Of a stretch of DNA of 64,000 bases, positions 15,342-25,090 are shown one piece after another; the first letter of the stretch is position 1, and each line of letters begins with the position of its first letter. The stretch lies in assembly GCF_024172185.1 (NCBI RefSeq), contig NZ_JAMZEC010000001.1:5600001-5664000 (forward strand), written 5' to 3'. The notes under the pieces were generated by a model. It was not told the origin of the DNA and ran no database searches. It was given only the letters and a program-made list of their open reading frames with translations. The translations under genes were made by a program, and so were the position numbers. The stretch is from Nonomuraea roseoviolacea subsp. carminata (GTDB lineage: Bacteria > Actinomycetota > Actinomycetes > Streptosporangiales > Streptosporangiaceae).

Positions 15342-17543
15342 GTGGCGTCGATTTCCGGAATCTTGAAGAACCTCCTGGACCGTCCGGGAGGGGTGAGTCT
15401 GGGCCCGTACCAGAAGGTCGTCAAGGCGGCCGGCGCGCTGACCGGTTCGATCGGCGCCCTGGACGAGTTGCCCCGCCCCGCGATGGACGACCTGGCGCGG
15501 TTCTGCGCCGTCGCCCGCGAGGCCGCCGACCGCTCGCTCGGGCTGCGGCCGTACGACGCGCAGCTCCTCGGCACGCTCGCGCTGCTCGACGGCAAGATCG
15601 CCGAGATGGCGACCGGCGAGGGCAAGACGCTGTCCGGCGCGATGGCCGCCGCCGGCTACGCCCTGCAGGGCAGGCGCGTGCACGTCATGTCCGTCAACGA
15701 CTACCTGGCCCGGCGCGACGCCGAGTGGATGGCGCCGTTCTACGCGGCCATGGGCGTGACGGTCGGCTGGGTCGGGCAGTCGTCCACCCACGAGGAGCGC
15801 CGCGAGGCGTACGCGAAGGACGTCACCTACGGCGCCGTCAGCGAGATGGGCTTCGACGTGCTGCGCGACCGCCTGCGCACCGACCCGGCCGAGCTGATCG
15901 TGCCCGCGCCCGAGGTCGTGCTGGTGGACGAGGCCGACTCCGTGCTGGTGGACGAGGCCCGCGTGCCGCTCGTCATGGCCGGCGCCTCCGACGCGGGCAG
16001 CGCCGTGCCGGAGATGGCCGCAATGGTCAGGCAGCTCGTCCGCGGCTACCACTACGAGGTGGACGACCAGGCGCGCAACGTCTACCTCACCCCCAAGGGC
16101 GCCGACACGGTCGAGAACCTGCTGTCGGTCGACCTCTACGACGAGAACGAGCCCGGCACGCTCATCGAGCTCAACCTCGCCCTGCACGCCCACGTCCTGC
16201 TCACCCGCGACGTCGACTACATCGTCCGCGACGGCAAGGTGCAGCTCATCAACGCCTCCCGCGGCCGGGTCGCGCTGCTCCAGCGCTGGCCCGACGGCCT
16301 GCAGGCGGCCGTGGAGGCCAAGGAGGCGCTGGCGCCCAGCGAGAAGGGCGAGATCCTCGACTCCATCACCGTGCAGGGCCTCATCCGCCGCTACCCGCAG
16401 ATCTGCGGCATGACCGGCACGGCCGTCGCGGTCAGCGAGCAGCTCGGCGAGTTCTACGGGCTCAAGGTCGCCGTCATCCCGTCCAACCGGCCGTGCGTCC
16501 GCGTGGACGAGCCCGACCGGGTCTACCCGGACGTGCCCGAGAAGGAGGCCGCGCTCGTCGAGGAGATCCAGGCCGTCCACGCCACCGGCCGGCCCATCCT
16601 CATCGGCACCCTGGACGTGGCCGAGTCGGAGAACCTGGCCCGCCAGCTCCGGCGGCGCGAGCTCGACCCGGTCGTGCTCAACGCCAAGAACGACGCCGAG
16701 GAGGCGTCGATCATCGCCCGGGCCGGCGAGCGCGACGCCATCACCGTCTCCACCCAGATGGCCGGGCGCGGCACCGACATCCGCCTCGGCGAGGGTGTGG
16801 CCGAGCTGGGCGGCCTGTACGTCATCGGCTCCGGCCGCCACGCCAGCAGCCGCCTCGACGACCAACTCCGCGGCCGGGCCGGGCGGCAGGGCGACCCCGG
16901 CGGCTCGGTGTTCTTCGTCAGCATGCGCGACGACCTGGTCACCCAGTTCGCGCCGGACGAGCGCCCGCCCGCGCCCGACGCCGACGGCGTGGTCCGGCAC
17001 CGCCGCGGCGCCTACGTCGTCGCCCACGCCCAGCGCGTCGCCGAGGGCGTCAACCTGCAGATCCACCGCAACACGTGGCGCTACACCCGGCTGCTGGAGC
17101 AGCAGCGCGAGCTCATCCTGGAGTGGCGCGACAAGGTCCTGCACGGCGACGCCGCCGCGCGGGCGCTGGCCGAGGGCGACCCCGAGCGCTGGGCGGCCAT
17201 GCCCGAGGACACCCGCGAGGAGACGGCCCGGCAGATCGTGCTGCACGCCATCGACCGCTGCTGGACCGAGCACCTGGCCTTCCTCACCGACCTGCGCGAG
17301 GGCATCCACCTGCGGGCCCTGGGCCGGATGAGCCCGATCGACGAGTTCCACCGCGAGGCGGTCGCCGAGTATAAGGCGATGCTGGCGGAGGTGGAGCGGC
17401 GCTCGCTGGAGGCGTTCGAGGCGCCCGAGCCCGATCTGAGGCGGCCCACGGCGACCTGGACGTACATGGTGCAGGACAACCCGTTCGGCACCGAGTGGGA
17501 CCGCATCCTCAAGCGCATGAGTCCGGACGGCCGCCGCCGCTGA
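15342..17543 (+). CDS. secA2: Accessory Sec translocase ATPase SecA2
   Basis: A 733-residue SecA-type motor, shorter than the housekeeping SecA (about 900 or more). Motifs include Walker A MATGEGKT, the preprotein cross-linking entry MSVNDYLARRDAEWM, DEAD-box DEADSVLVDEAR, TGTA, and motif VI QLRGRAGRQGDPG. The C-terminal linker and zinc-binding SecB-interaction tail of SecA1 are missing, as in mycobacterial-type SecA2, which exports a limited protein set. GTG 15342 was chosen because GGAGGG lies at 15333-15338 and homologues start MASISGILKNLL-like; upstream codons look non-coding. No secY2 or accessory Sec protein gene is nearby. Confidence 0.92.
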   Translation: MASISGILKNLLDRPGGVSLGPYQKVVKAAGALTGSIGALDELPRPAMDDLARFCAVAREAADRSLGLRPYDAQLLGTLALLDGKIAEMATGEGKTLSGAMAAAGYALQGRRVHVMSVNDYLARRDAEWMAPFYAAMGVTVGWVGQSSTHEERREAYAKDVTYGAVSEMGFDVLRDRLRTDPAELIVPAPEVVLVDEADSVLVDEARVPLVMAGASDAGSAVPEMAAMVRQLVRGYHYEVDDQARNVYLTPKGADTVENLLSVDLYDENEPGTLIELNLALHAHVLLTRDVDYIVRDGKVQLINASRGRVALLQRWPDGLQAAVEAKEALAPSEKGEILDSITVQGLIRRYPQICGMTGTAVAVSEQLGEFYGLKVAVIPSNRPCVRVDEPDRVYPDVPEKEAALVEEIQAVHATGRPILIGTLDVAESENLARQLRRRELDPVVLNAKNDAEEASIIARAGERDAITVSTQMAGRGTDIRLGEGVAELGGLYVIGSGRHASSRLDDQLRGRAGRQGDPGGSVFFVSMRDDLVTQFAPDERPPAPDADGVVRHRRGAYVVAHAQRVAEGVNLQIHRNTWRYTRLLEQQRELILEWRDKVLHGDAAARALAEGDPERWAAMPEDTREETARQIVLHAIDRCWTEHLAFLTDLREGIHLRALGRMSPIDEFHREAVAEYKAMLAEVERRSLEAFEAPEPDLRRPTATWTYMVQDNPFGTEWDRILKRMSPDGRRR

Positions 17544-17551
17544 CATCGCTC

Positions 17552-17582
17552 GCCGTACCTGACAGAAGATGGCAGGTACGGC
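17552..17582 (+). terminator. Hairpin after secA2
   Basis: GCCGTACCTG (17552-17561) pairs perfectly with CAGGTACGGC (17573-17582) around 11 nt, just after the secA2 stop and 15 nt before the VOC gene start. Confidence 0.6.
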
Positions 17583-17597
17583 TGGGAGGCTTGAGCC

Positions 17598-17972
17598 ATG
17601 ACAACGAAGGCGAAGCTCCTGGCCGTCACCATCGACTGCGCGGAGCCCAAGAAGCTGGCCGAGTTCTACCACCAGATCACCGGCCTCGACCTGCAGTACG
17701 CCGAGGAGGAGTACGCCGCGGTCGGCGACGGCACCACGGCCATCTACTTCGGCCGGGTCCCCGAGCGCGAGCCCGCCCCCTGGCCCGGCCCGGCCAAGCA
17801 GTTCCATCTCGACTTCCGGGTGCCCGACGTGGAGAAGGCGGCCGAGGAGTACATCGCGCTGGGGGCGACCAAGCCCGACTTCCAGCCCGGCGTCACCGAG
17901 GAGGGCGTCCGCTGGATCGTGCTGCGCGACCCCGAGGGGCACCTGTTCTGCGTCTGCCCCGACCAGTCCTGA
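17598..17972 (+). CDS. VOC (glyoxalase/bleomycin-resistance fold) protein
   Basis: 124 residues of a vicinal-oxygen-chelate beta-alpha-beta-beta-beta repeat: VTIDCAEPKKLAEFYHQITGL, HLDFRVPDVEKAAEEYIALGA and the closing IVLRDPEGHLFCVCPD. Members bind divalent metals and catalyse isomerisation, dioxygenation or drug binding; this single-domain member cannot be assigned. It follows the secA2 hairpin and has GGGAGG upstream of the ATG. Confidence 0.9.
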   Translation: MTTKAKLLAVTIDCAEPKKLAEFYHQITGLDLQYAEEEYAAVGDGTTAIYFGRVPEREPAPWPGPAKQFHLDFRVPDVEKAAEEYIALGATKPDFQPGVTEEGVRWIVLRDPEGHLFCVCPDQS

Positions 17973-18081
17973 CGCCCGTGCCTGAAGGGTGAATTGTCCT
18001 AAAGGATGATTCCCGCGCTCCGCTTCCCTCATAAGCTGGAGCAATGCTCCTCCACGTTCCCCCGCCCCTGCGTGGGCGCCG

Positions 18082-18966
18082 ATGACCTGGGCCGGACTCC
18101 TCATCGCCCTGCTCGGCGCCCTCGGATACGCGCTCGGGGCCGCCCTGCAACAGTACGAGGCCGTGGCGGCCGGCGCCTCGCTCAAGCTCGTGCGACGGCC
18201 CCGCTGGTGGATCGGCGGGGTCATCGGGTTCACCGGGGCGAGCCTGCACGCCGTCGCGCTCAGCTTCGCGCCGCTGGTCGCGGTGCAGCCCATCAGCGTG
18301 GCCACACTCGTGTTCGCCGTGCCGCTGGCCGCGCTGATGTACGGGCGGCGGCCGTACCGCGCCGAGGTCCTCGGCTCGATCGCCGTGGCCGTCGGGCTCG
18401 TGTGGCTCATGCTGCTCGTGCCGGCCCACAACGTCGTCCCGCACCTCGGCGACGGGGCCGCGCTCGCGTTCATCGGCGTGATCGCGGTGATCGCGGTGGC
18501 CGCCGAGCTGGTCTCCCGCCGGCTGCGCGGCCCGGCCAAGGCCCTGCTGATGTCGGTGGGGGCGGGGGCCGTCACGGCCAGCGTGTCCACGTTCGTGCGC
18601 GTGGTCGGCGGCGGCATGCAGGGCGACTGGAGCAGGCTGCTGCACTGGTTCACGCTGGCCGTGCCGGTGCTGCTGGTCTGCGCGGTGGTGCTGCTCCAGC
18701 GCTCGTACGCCGTCGGCTACTTCGGCATCGCGTACGCGGGCGTCCAGGTCGTCGACCCGGTCACGTCCGTGCTGGCCGGGGCGATCCTGCTGGGTGAGCC
18801 GCTGCCGGCCAACCCCTCCACGGCCATCCCGGCGCTGCTCGCCGGGGCGCTGACCATCGCCGGCACGATCACGCTCGGGCGGCTGGCCCCCGACCACTCG
18901 CGGCCCGCCGCGGTGGAGTCCATTCCAGTACCTCCCGCATTGACCGCAGCATCAGATCGGAACTGA
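18082..18966 (+). CDS. DMT-superfamily (NIPA/EamA-like) membrane transporter
   Basis: 294 residues with about nine hydrophobic helices. The start GLLIALLGALGYALGAALQQYEAV and the repeat VQPISVATLVFAVPLAALMYGRRP are typical of actinobacterial DMT-like proteins distantly related to NIPA magnesium transporters. Substrate unknown. Its last 98 nt overlap the 3' end of the convergent FAD monooxygenase gene; the C-terminal tail beyond about residue 265 is hydrophilic and may be dispensable. Confidence 0.85.
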   Translation: MTWAGLLIALLGALGYALGAALQQYEAVAAGASLKLVRRPRWWIGGVIGFTGASLHAVALSFAPLVAVQPISVATLVFAVPLAALMYGRRPYRAEVLGSIAVAVGLVWLMLLVPAHNVVPHLGDGAALAFIGVIAVIAVAAELVSRRLRGPAKALLMSVGAGAVTASVSTFVRVVGGGMQGDWSRLLHWFTLAVPVLLVCAVVLLQRSYAVGYFGIAYAGVQVVDPVTSVLAGAILLGEPLPANPSTAIPALLAGALTIAGTITLGRLAPDHSRPAAVESIPVPPALTAASDRN

Positions 18967-20083
18967 GCCGGGTCCCGAGGGCCATGCCCGCCTCGCGCAG
19001 GGACACCGCGACCGGGTTGCGGAGCTTCGTCGCGCGGCAGACCGCCGTCGAGCGGCGCATGATCGCGCTCGTCCGCTCCAGCCGGGCCGCCGAATAGGCG
19101 GCCAGCCCCCCACCCTCCCCAGCGGCGTGCGCCGGCCCTTCTCCGACCGCGTGCGCCAGCCCTTCTCCGACCGCGTGCGCCAGCACGACCGCGTCCTCGA
19201 TGGCCTGGCAGGCGCCCTGCCCCAGGTTGGGCGTCATCGGGTGGGCCGCGTCGCCCAGCAGCGCCACCCGGCCCCGGTGGTAGGCCGGCAGCGGCGTGGC
19301 GAACGCGTGGACGTCGTTGCGCACGATCCGCTCCGGCCGTACGGCGGCCAGCAGGGACGGGATCGGCTCGTGCCAGCCGCCGAACCGGCGCAGCAACTCC
19401 TCCCGCTCGTCCCCGTGGACGGCGCCCTCGGGTGACAGGTCCGTGGCGTAGAAGTAGACGACGTCCCCGGCCAGCAGATGGGCGCCGAACACCCGGCCCC
19501 TGCCCCACGTCTCGGTGCTGGGCAGCGGGCCGCCGTCCCACGGCACCATCCCGCGCCAGGCCGTCACCCCCGCGTACACGGGACCCGGATGACCGGGGAA
19601 GAGCGCGCGGCGGGTCGCCGAGCGGATGCCGTCGGCGGCCACGACCAGATCGGCCGCGTGCTCGCCCCCGTCCGTGCGCACGACTCCCGTGGCGGCGTCC
19701 ACACCGGTCACGGTGACGCCCAGGCGGAGGGCGTCCGCGCCCAGCGTCTCGGCCAGCAGGTCCACCAGCGTGGCCCGCGCGAGCAGGACCACCAGGTCGT
19801 CGAACTTCCGCTGAGCCCTGTCCACCGTCGTGTGCGCCAGCCACCGGCCGTCCGGGCGGCGGATGCCCAGCCGCCCCTGCACCCGCGACAGCGCCCGGAC
19901 CCGGTCGCCGAGCCCGAGCGTGTCCAGGGCGCGCAGCGCGTTCGCCGCGATGGCGAGCCCCGAGCCGACCGGCTTCAGCCGCTCGGCGCGCTCCAGCACC
20001 GTCACGTCCCAACCGGCCCGGCGCAGCGCGATCCCCGCGCTCAGCCCGCCGATCCCCGCCCCGATCACCACAGCAGCCGGCAT
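18869..20083 (-). CDS. FAD-dependent monooxygenase (PHBH fold)
   Basis: 404 residues of a class A flavoprotein hydroxylase. GAGIGGLSAGIALRRAGWDVTVLER binds the FAD ADP moiety, the DG motif lies in VVAADGIRSATRRALF, and GDAAHPMTPNLGQGACQAIEDA is the GD flavin motif. These enzymes hydroxylate aromatic or polycyclic substrates using NAD(P)H and O2; the substrate is unknown. The start ATG 20083 has GGAGGAGG upstream; GTG 20098 is in frame but within that site. A short AVGEGLAH-type repeat (three copies, about 19105-19180) is present near the end. It is divergent from the TetR gene, with three shared operators between, so it is the likely TetR target. Confidence 0.9.
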   Translation of the reverse strand: MPAAVVIGAGIGGLSAGIALRRAGWDVTVLERAERLKPVGSGLAIAANALRALDTLGLGDRVRALSRVQGRLGIRRPDGRWLAHTTVDRAQRKFDDLVVLLARATLVDLLAETLGADALRLGVTVTGVDAATGVVRTDGGEHAADLVVAADGIRSATRRALFPGHPGPVYAGVTAWRGMVPWDGGPLPSTETWGRGRVFGAHLLAGDVVYFYATDLSPEGAVHGDEREELLRRFGGWHEPIPSLLAAVRPERIVRNDVHAFATPLPAYHRGRVALLGDAAHPMTPNLGQGACQAIEDAVVLAHAVGEGLAHAVGEGPAHAAGEGGGLAAYSAARLERTSAIMRRSTAVCRATKLRNPVAVSLREAGMALGTRLSSDLMLRSMREVLEWTPPRRAASGRGPAARA

Positions 20084-20096
20084 CGTCGCCTCCTCC

Positions 20097-20153
20097 ACTA
20101 CGTCTGTAGTTTTACCATACTACGGCTGTAGTGTGGATGACTACAGACGTAGT
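20097..20153. promoter_or_regulatory. Three phased TetR operators (ACTAC-N4-GTAGT)
   Basis: ACTACGTCTGTAGT (20097-20110), ACTACGGCTGTAGT (20119-20132) and ACTACAGACGTAGT (20140-20153) share 5-bp inverted arms with a 4-nt centre. They start 22 and 21 nt apart, that is two helical turns, and fill the space between the divergent monooxygenase and TetR genes. Confidence 0.85.
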
Positions 20154-20177
20154 CGGCGACTCGTAGGATCGGTGACC

Positions 20178-20756
20178 GTGAAGCGTTCAGAGGCGGTCGC
20201 GGAGGCGGCCATCACCCTGCTGGCGGAGCGGGGCATGCGCGGCCTGACCCACCGGGCCGTGGACGAGACCGCCGGCCTGCCGCCCGGCTCCGCCTCCAAC
20301 CTCGCCCGCACTCGCGCCGCGCTGCTCGAACTCACGCTCGCGCACCTGGTCGAGCTGGAGGAGCGCGCCCTGGCCCCCGCGCTGGAGGCCGGGCTGACCT
20401 CGCTCGACCGGCGGCCGTCGCGCGAGGTCCTGCTGGGCTTGCTGGTGGAGGCGTTGCAGGTGCAGATCGCCGACGCCCGGCGCACGCTGGCCCGCTACGA
20501 GCTGGCCCTGGAGGCGACCCGGCGGCCCGAGCTGCGCCGCGTCTACGACCGGGCGGGGCGCCGGTTCCGCGACCCGGCGGTGGCGCTGCTGGCCGTCCTG
20601 GGATCGCCCGACCCGGTACGGCACTCCCGGCAGCTCGTGGCGTTCACCGAGGGTCTCATGTTCGACGCCATCGCCGGGGCGGGGGAGAGCCCGTCGCCGG
20701 AGGACGCCCGCGCGGCGATGCGTGAGCTGCTCGACGGCATGCTGGGGCCCGCCTGA
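20178..20756 (+). CDS. TetR family transcriptional repressor
   Basis: 192 residues. The N-terminal helix-turn-helix (about 5-45) reads AAITLLAERGMRGLTHRAVDETAGLPPGSASNLARTRAALL; the usual 'YYHF' tract at the end of the recognition helix is SASNLARTR, typical of a subgroup with the PPGSxxxYF-like turn. The remainder is a helical ligand-binding domain with YELALEATRRPELR. GTG 20178 is preferred because AGGA lies nine nt upstream; GTG 20172 is also in frame. It likely represses the divergent monooxygenase and itself through the three operators. Confidence 0.88.
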   Translation: MKRSEAVAEAAITLLAERGMRGLTHRAVDETAGLPPGSASNLARTRAALLELTLAHLVELEERALAPALEAGLTSLDRRPSREVLLGLLVEALQVQIADARRTLARYELALEATRRPELRRVYDRAGRRFRDPAVALLAVLGSPDPVRHSRQLVAFTEGLMFDAIAGAGESPSPEDARAAMRELLDGMLGPA

Positions 20757-20783
20757 GCCGTCCGGGCCCACTGCGATCAGGGG

Positions 20784-21359
20784 TCAGGCGGTGAGGCGGG
20801 CGCGGTGGGCGGGCCACTCCTCCTGGAGGATGCCGAAGACGACCGTGTCGCGCCAGGTGCCGTCCGGCCGCCTGCGGTGACGCCGCAGCGTGCCCTCGTG
20901 GACGCCGCCGATCCGTCGGATCGCGTCCTGGGAGCGCGTGTTCAGCACGTCGGTCTTGAGCATGACGCGGTTGTACCCCAGCTCGTCGAAGGCGTGGTCG
21001 ACGAGCAGCACCTTGCAGTTGGTGTTCACGGCCGTGCGCCAGGCCGCCCGGCCGTACCACGTCCAGCCGATCTCGACGCTCTCGTCGAAGCCCGGCACGT
21101 CGCAGTAGGCGGTCCAGCCCACGGCCCGGCCGCCCGCGCGCGGGACGACCGCGAGCGGGACGTGCTTGTCGTCGGCGATCAGCCCGGCGGCCACCTCGCG
21201 CAGCTCCTCCTCGCTCCCCGGGTGGACGGGCATCCAGCGCCACACCTCCGGATCGGCGCCCCCGGCGGCGAACAGGTCGGGGACGTGGGCGAGGGTGAGC
21301 GGTTCGAGCCGGACGACGTCGTTCTCGAGCACCACGGGGGAGGGGAGCTTCGCGGTCAT
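20784..21359 (-). CDS. GNAT family N-acetyltransferase (RimJ/RimL-like)
   Basis: 191 residues. The order NDVVRLEPLTLAHVPDL, GWTAYCDVPGFDESVEIGWTWYG, VNTNCKVLLVDHAFDELGYNRVMLKTDVLNTRSQDAIRRIGGVHEGTLR matches the Acetyltransf_3 (RimL) group, which transfers acetyl from acetyl-CoA to N-terminal amines or small molecules. Acetyl-CoA-binding region is the NTNCK / SQDAIRRIG segments. It converges on the TetR gene, 27 nt apart, and lies divergent from the acyl-CoA dehydrogenase operon. Confidence 0.9.
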   Translation of the reverse strand: MTAKLPSPVVLENDVVRLEPLTLAHVPDLFAAGGADPEVWRWMPVHPGSEEELREVAAGLIADDKHVPLAVVPRAGGRAVGWTAYCDVPGFDESVEIGWTWYGRAAWRTAVNTNCKVLLVDHAFDELGYNRVMLKTDVLNTRSQDAIRRIGGVHEGTLRRHRRRPDGTWRDTVVFGILQEEWPAHRARLTA

Positions 21360-21456
21360 GGCCGCCAGCCTAGGGGGCGACCGTGATCCCGCTCATGGCC
21401 ACCTGGCGGCTTTCGCCGGCGACCACTGTTCGGTGGGCGGCTGCTGTCGACACGCA

Positions 21457-21472
21457 TACCGGCCGGTCGGTA
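21457..21472. promoter_or_regulatory. TetR-type palindrome before acyl-CoA dehydrogenase operon
   Basis: TACCGGCCGGTCGGTA, 11 nt upstream of the ATG. It has the same TACCGRC-NN-GTCGGT core as the palindrome 5' of the TetR gene at 25043-25651, so that regulator probably binds both. Confidence 0.7.
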
Positions 21473-21483
21473 GGCTCGGCGCC

Positions 21484-22686
<1,203 letters not shown>

Positions 22687-22706
22687 CATCGATCGGAGGA
22701 TCCCGA

Positions 22707-23870
22707 GTGGAGGAAGCACGGCTCAGGGAACTGGCGGCGGAGTTCCGCGCCCGCCACGACCCGGGAGGCGACCGGCTGGAGTTCCTGCGGGCCAGGTTCG
22801 ACGCCGGGCTGGCCTGGGTGTGGTACCCGGAGGGCCTCGGCGGCCTCGGGCTGGCGCCCGAGCTGCAACGGGTCGTGGACGAGGAGCTGGCCGGCACCCC
22901 GCAGATCGACGTCGGCCTCCAGGGCATCGGCCTCGGCATGGCGGCCCCCACGATCCTCGCGTTCGGCACCGAGGAGCAGAAGCGCCGCTTCCTGCGCCCG
23001 CTATGGACCGGCGAGGAGATCTGGTGCCAGCTCTTCAGCGAGCCCGGCGCCGGCTCCGACCTCGCCACGCTCGCCACCCGCGCCGTCAGGGACGGCGACG
23101 AATGGGTCGTGGACGGACAGAAGGTGTGGACGTCCGGCGCCCACCACGCCCGATGGGCGATCCTCGTCGCCCGCACCGACCCGGGCGTGCCCAAGCACCG
23201 CGGCCTGACGTACTTCGTCTGCGACATGCACGCCCCCGGCGTCGAGGTCCGCCCGCTGCGGCAGATCACCGGCGAGGCCGAGTTCAACGAGGTCTTCATG
23301 ACCGGCGTCCGGCTGCCCGACGACCTGCGGCTCGGCCAGGTCGGCGACGGCTGGCGGGTCGCCCAGACCACGCTCATGAACGAGCGCGTCGCCATCGGCG
23401 GCGCCCGGGTGCGGCGCGGCGGCGGCATGCTCGGCCCGGTCCTGGACACCTGGCGCGAGCACCCCGAGCTGCGCACTCACGACCTGCACCAGCGGCTGCT
23501 CGCCCTGTGGGTGGAGGCGGAGGTGACCCGCCTGTCCGGCGACCGGCTGCGCGAGCAGCTCGCCGCCGGCCAGCCCGGGCCCGAGGGGTCGGGCATGAAG
23601 CTGTCGTTCGCCCGGCTCAACCAGGCGATCTCCGGCCTGGAGGTGGAGCTGCGGCGCGACCTCGGCTACGACGACTGGACCTTCCGCCGCTCCGACACCG
23701 TCGACTTCTACGGCCGCGGCGCGGGCTACCGCTACCTGCGCGCCAAGGGCAACTCCATCGAGGGCGGCACCTCCGAGATCCTCCGGAACATCATCGCCGA
23801 GCGCGTCCTCGGCCTGCCCGCCGAACCCCGCGTCGACAAGGACGTCCCCTGGAAGGACCTGCCGCGATGA
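22707..23870 (+). CDS. Acyl-CoA dehydrogenase (catalytic-type subunit)
   Basis: 387 residues: LFSEPGAGSDLATLATRAVRDGDEWVVDGQKVWTSGAHHA is the FAD/substrate segment and GNSIEGGTSEILRNIIAERVLGLP is the C-terminal signature that keeps the catalytic-type EGGTSEI motif. GTG 22707 was chosen since GGAGGA lies six nt upstream; a GTG at 22683 overlaps the preceding stop. Its ATGA overlap with the following shorter dehydrogenase suggests the pair forms a heteromeric alpha2beta2 FadE complex like those of actinobacterial steroid-side-chain degradation (inference). Confidence 0.93.
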   Translation: MEEARLRELAAEFRARHDPGGDRLEFLRARFDAGLAWVWYPEGLGGLGLAPELQRVVDEELAGTPQIDVGLQGIGLGMAAPTILAFGTEEQKRRFLRPLWTGEEIWCQLFSEPGAGSDLATLATRAVRDGDEWVVDGQKVWTSGAHHARWAILVARTDPGVPKHRGLTYFVCDMHAPGVEVRPLRQITGEAEFNEVFMTGVRLPDDLRLGQVGDGWRVAQTTLMNERVAIGGARVRRGGGMLGPVLDTWREHPELRTHDLHQRLLALWVEAEVTRLSGDRLREQLAAGQPGPEGSGMKLSFARLNQAISGLEVELRRDLGYDDWTFRRSDTVDFYGRGAGYRYLRAKGNSIEGGTSEILRNIIAERVLGLPAEPRVDKDVPWKDLPR

Positions 23871-25090
23871 CCCTGCTGTACTCCGAGGTCGAGGAGGAGC
23901 TGCGGGCCGCCGTCCGCGCCGTGCTCGCCGACCGCTGCCCGCCCGCCGCCGTCCTCGCGCGGGCCGAGTCCGAACCGTACGACCCGAGCCTGTGGAAGAC
24001 CCTCGCCGTCGAGATCGGCGTGGCCGGGCTGCTGGTGCCGGAGGAGCACGGAGGCGCCGGGGCGACGGCCAGCGAGGCGGCCGTGGTGCTGGAGGAGCTG
24101 GGGCGTGGGGTGGCGCCGGTGCCGTTCTTCACCAGCTCGGTGCTGGCCACGTACGCGCTGGTGCGCGCCGGCGAGACGGGCGCCGGTGAGGAGGTCGGCG
24201 GGCTGCTGGGGCGGCTCGCGGAGGGGCGGGCGACGGCCGCGCTGGTGGTCCCGTTCGCCGCCTCGCCCTACCGGCCCTGGCCGGTCCGGGGAGGCGTCGC
24301 CGAGGCGGGGGAGCAGCTCTCCGGGAGCGTGGCCGACGGTGAGGCGCGGCCCTCCGGGAGCGTGGCCGACGGTGAGGCGCGGCCCTCCGGGAGCGTGGCC
24401 GACGATGGGGCGCGGCTCTCCGGGAGTGTGGCCGGGGTGGCGGGGGCGGACGTGGCCGACGTGCTGGTCGTCCCGGTGCCCGGCCCGGACGGGACGGCGG
24501 TCCTGTACGCCGTGGACCGCGCGGCGGCGGCCGTCGAGGCGGCGCCGTCGCTGGACCTGACGCGGCCGGTGGCCACCGTGACGCTCGACGGGGCCCCGGC
24601 GGTCCGGCTGGGCGTCGTGGACCTGGCCGAGGTGCTGCGGTTCGGCGCGGGGCTGCTGGCCTCCGAGCAGCTCGGCGTGGCCGAGTGGTGCCTGGAGACC
24701 ACGCTCGCGTACGTCAAGGATCGCCGCCAGTTCGCGCGGCCGGTGGGCTCGTTCCAGGCGGTCAAGCACCGGCTGGCCGACCTGTGGCTGGACGTGGTCA
24801 GGGCCAGGGCCGTCGCGCGGGCGGCCGTGTCGCCCTCCGACGAGGCGCGGCCCGACCCGGTGGCGGTCGCCGTGGCCCAGGCGTGGAACGGCGGCGTGGC
24901 CGTCCACGTGGCCGAGGAGGCGCTCCAGCTCCACGGCGGGATCGGGATGACCTGGGAGCACCCCGTGCATCTCTTCCTCAAGCGCGCCAAGGCCGACGAG
25001 ATCGCCCTCGGCACGCCGGGCGACCACCGGGAGGCGCTGGCCTCACTGGCCGACGTGCCCGGCCCGGTCCCCGTCTCCTTCGCGGAGTGA
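23867..25090 (+). CDS. Acyl-CoA dehydrogenase, partner subunit
   Basis: 407 residues. N-terminal helix domain, middle beta domain and C-terminal LQLHGGIGMTWEHPVHLFLKRAKADEIALG. The typical catalytic Glu motif is replaced by the HGGIGMTWEH form, as in the second subunit of heteromeric actinobacterial FadE pairs. The ATG overlaps the stop of the previous gene (ATGA). An unusual low-complexity insert of SGSVADGEARP repeats (about residues 152-192) lies in the middle domain. The last 48 nt overlap the convergent TetR gene. Confidence 0.9.
   Translation: MTLLYSEVEEELRAAVRAVLADRCPPAAVLARAESEPYDPSLWKTLAVEIGVAGLLVPEEHGGAGATASEAAVVLEELGRGVAPVPFFTSSVLATYALVRAGETGAGEEVGGLLGRLAEGRATAALVVPFAASPYRPWPVRGGVAEAGEQLSGSVADGEARPSGSVADGEARPSGSVADDGARLSGSVAGVAGADVADVLVVPVPGPDGTAVLYAVDRAAAAVEAAPSLDLTRPVATVTLDGAPAVRLGVVDLAEVLRFGAGLLASEQLGVAEWCLETTLAYVKDRRQFARPVGSFQAVKHRLADLWLDVVRARAVARAAVSPSDEARPDPVAVAVAQAWNGGVAVHVAEEALQLHGGIGMTWEHPVHLFLKRAKADEIALGTPGDHREALASLADVPGPVPVSFAE
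24320..24439 (+). repeat. 33-bp in-frame tandem repeat in the dehydrogenase
   Basis: Units start at 24320, 24353, 24386 and (partial) 24419, each encoding SGSVADGEARP or a variant (third DDGARL). The first two copies are nearly identical, indicating recent expansion inside the middle domain. Confidence 0.85.

Noticed and set aside
13719..18653. A very long antisense open frame on the minus strand (over 1600 codons) across the methyltransferase, EamA, secA2 and transporter genes
   Set aside because: It is the mirror of several well-supported plus-strand genes in high-GC DNA. The translation is low-complexity and shows no domain.
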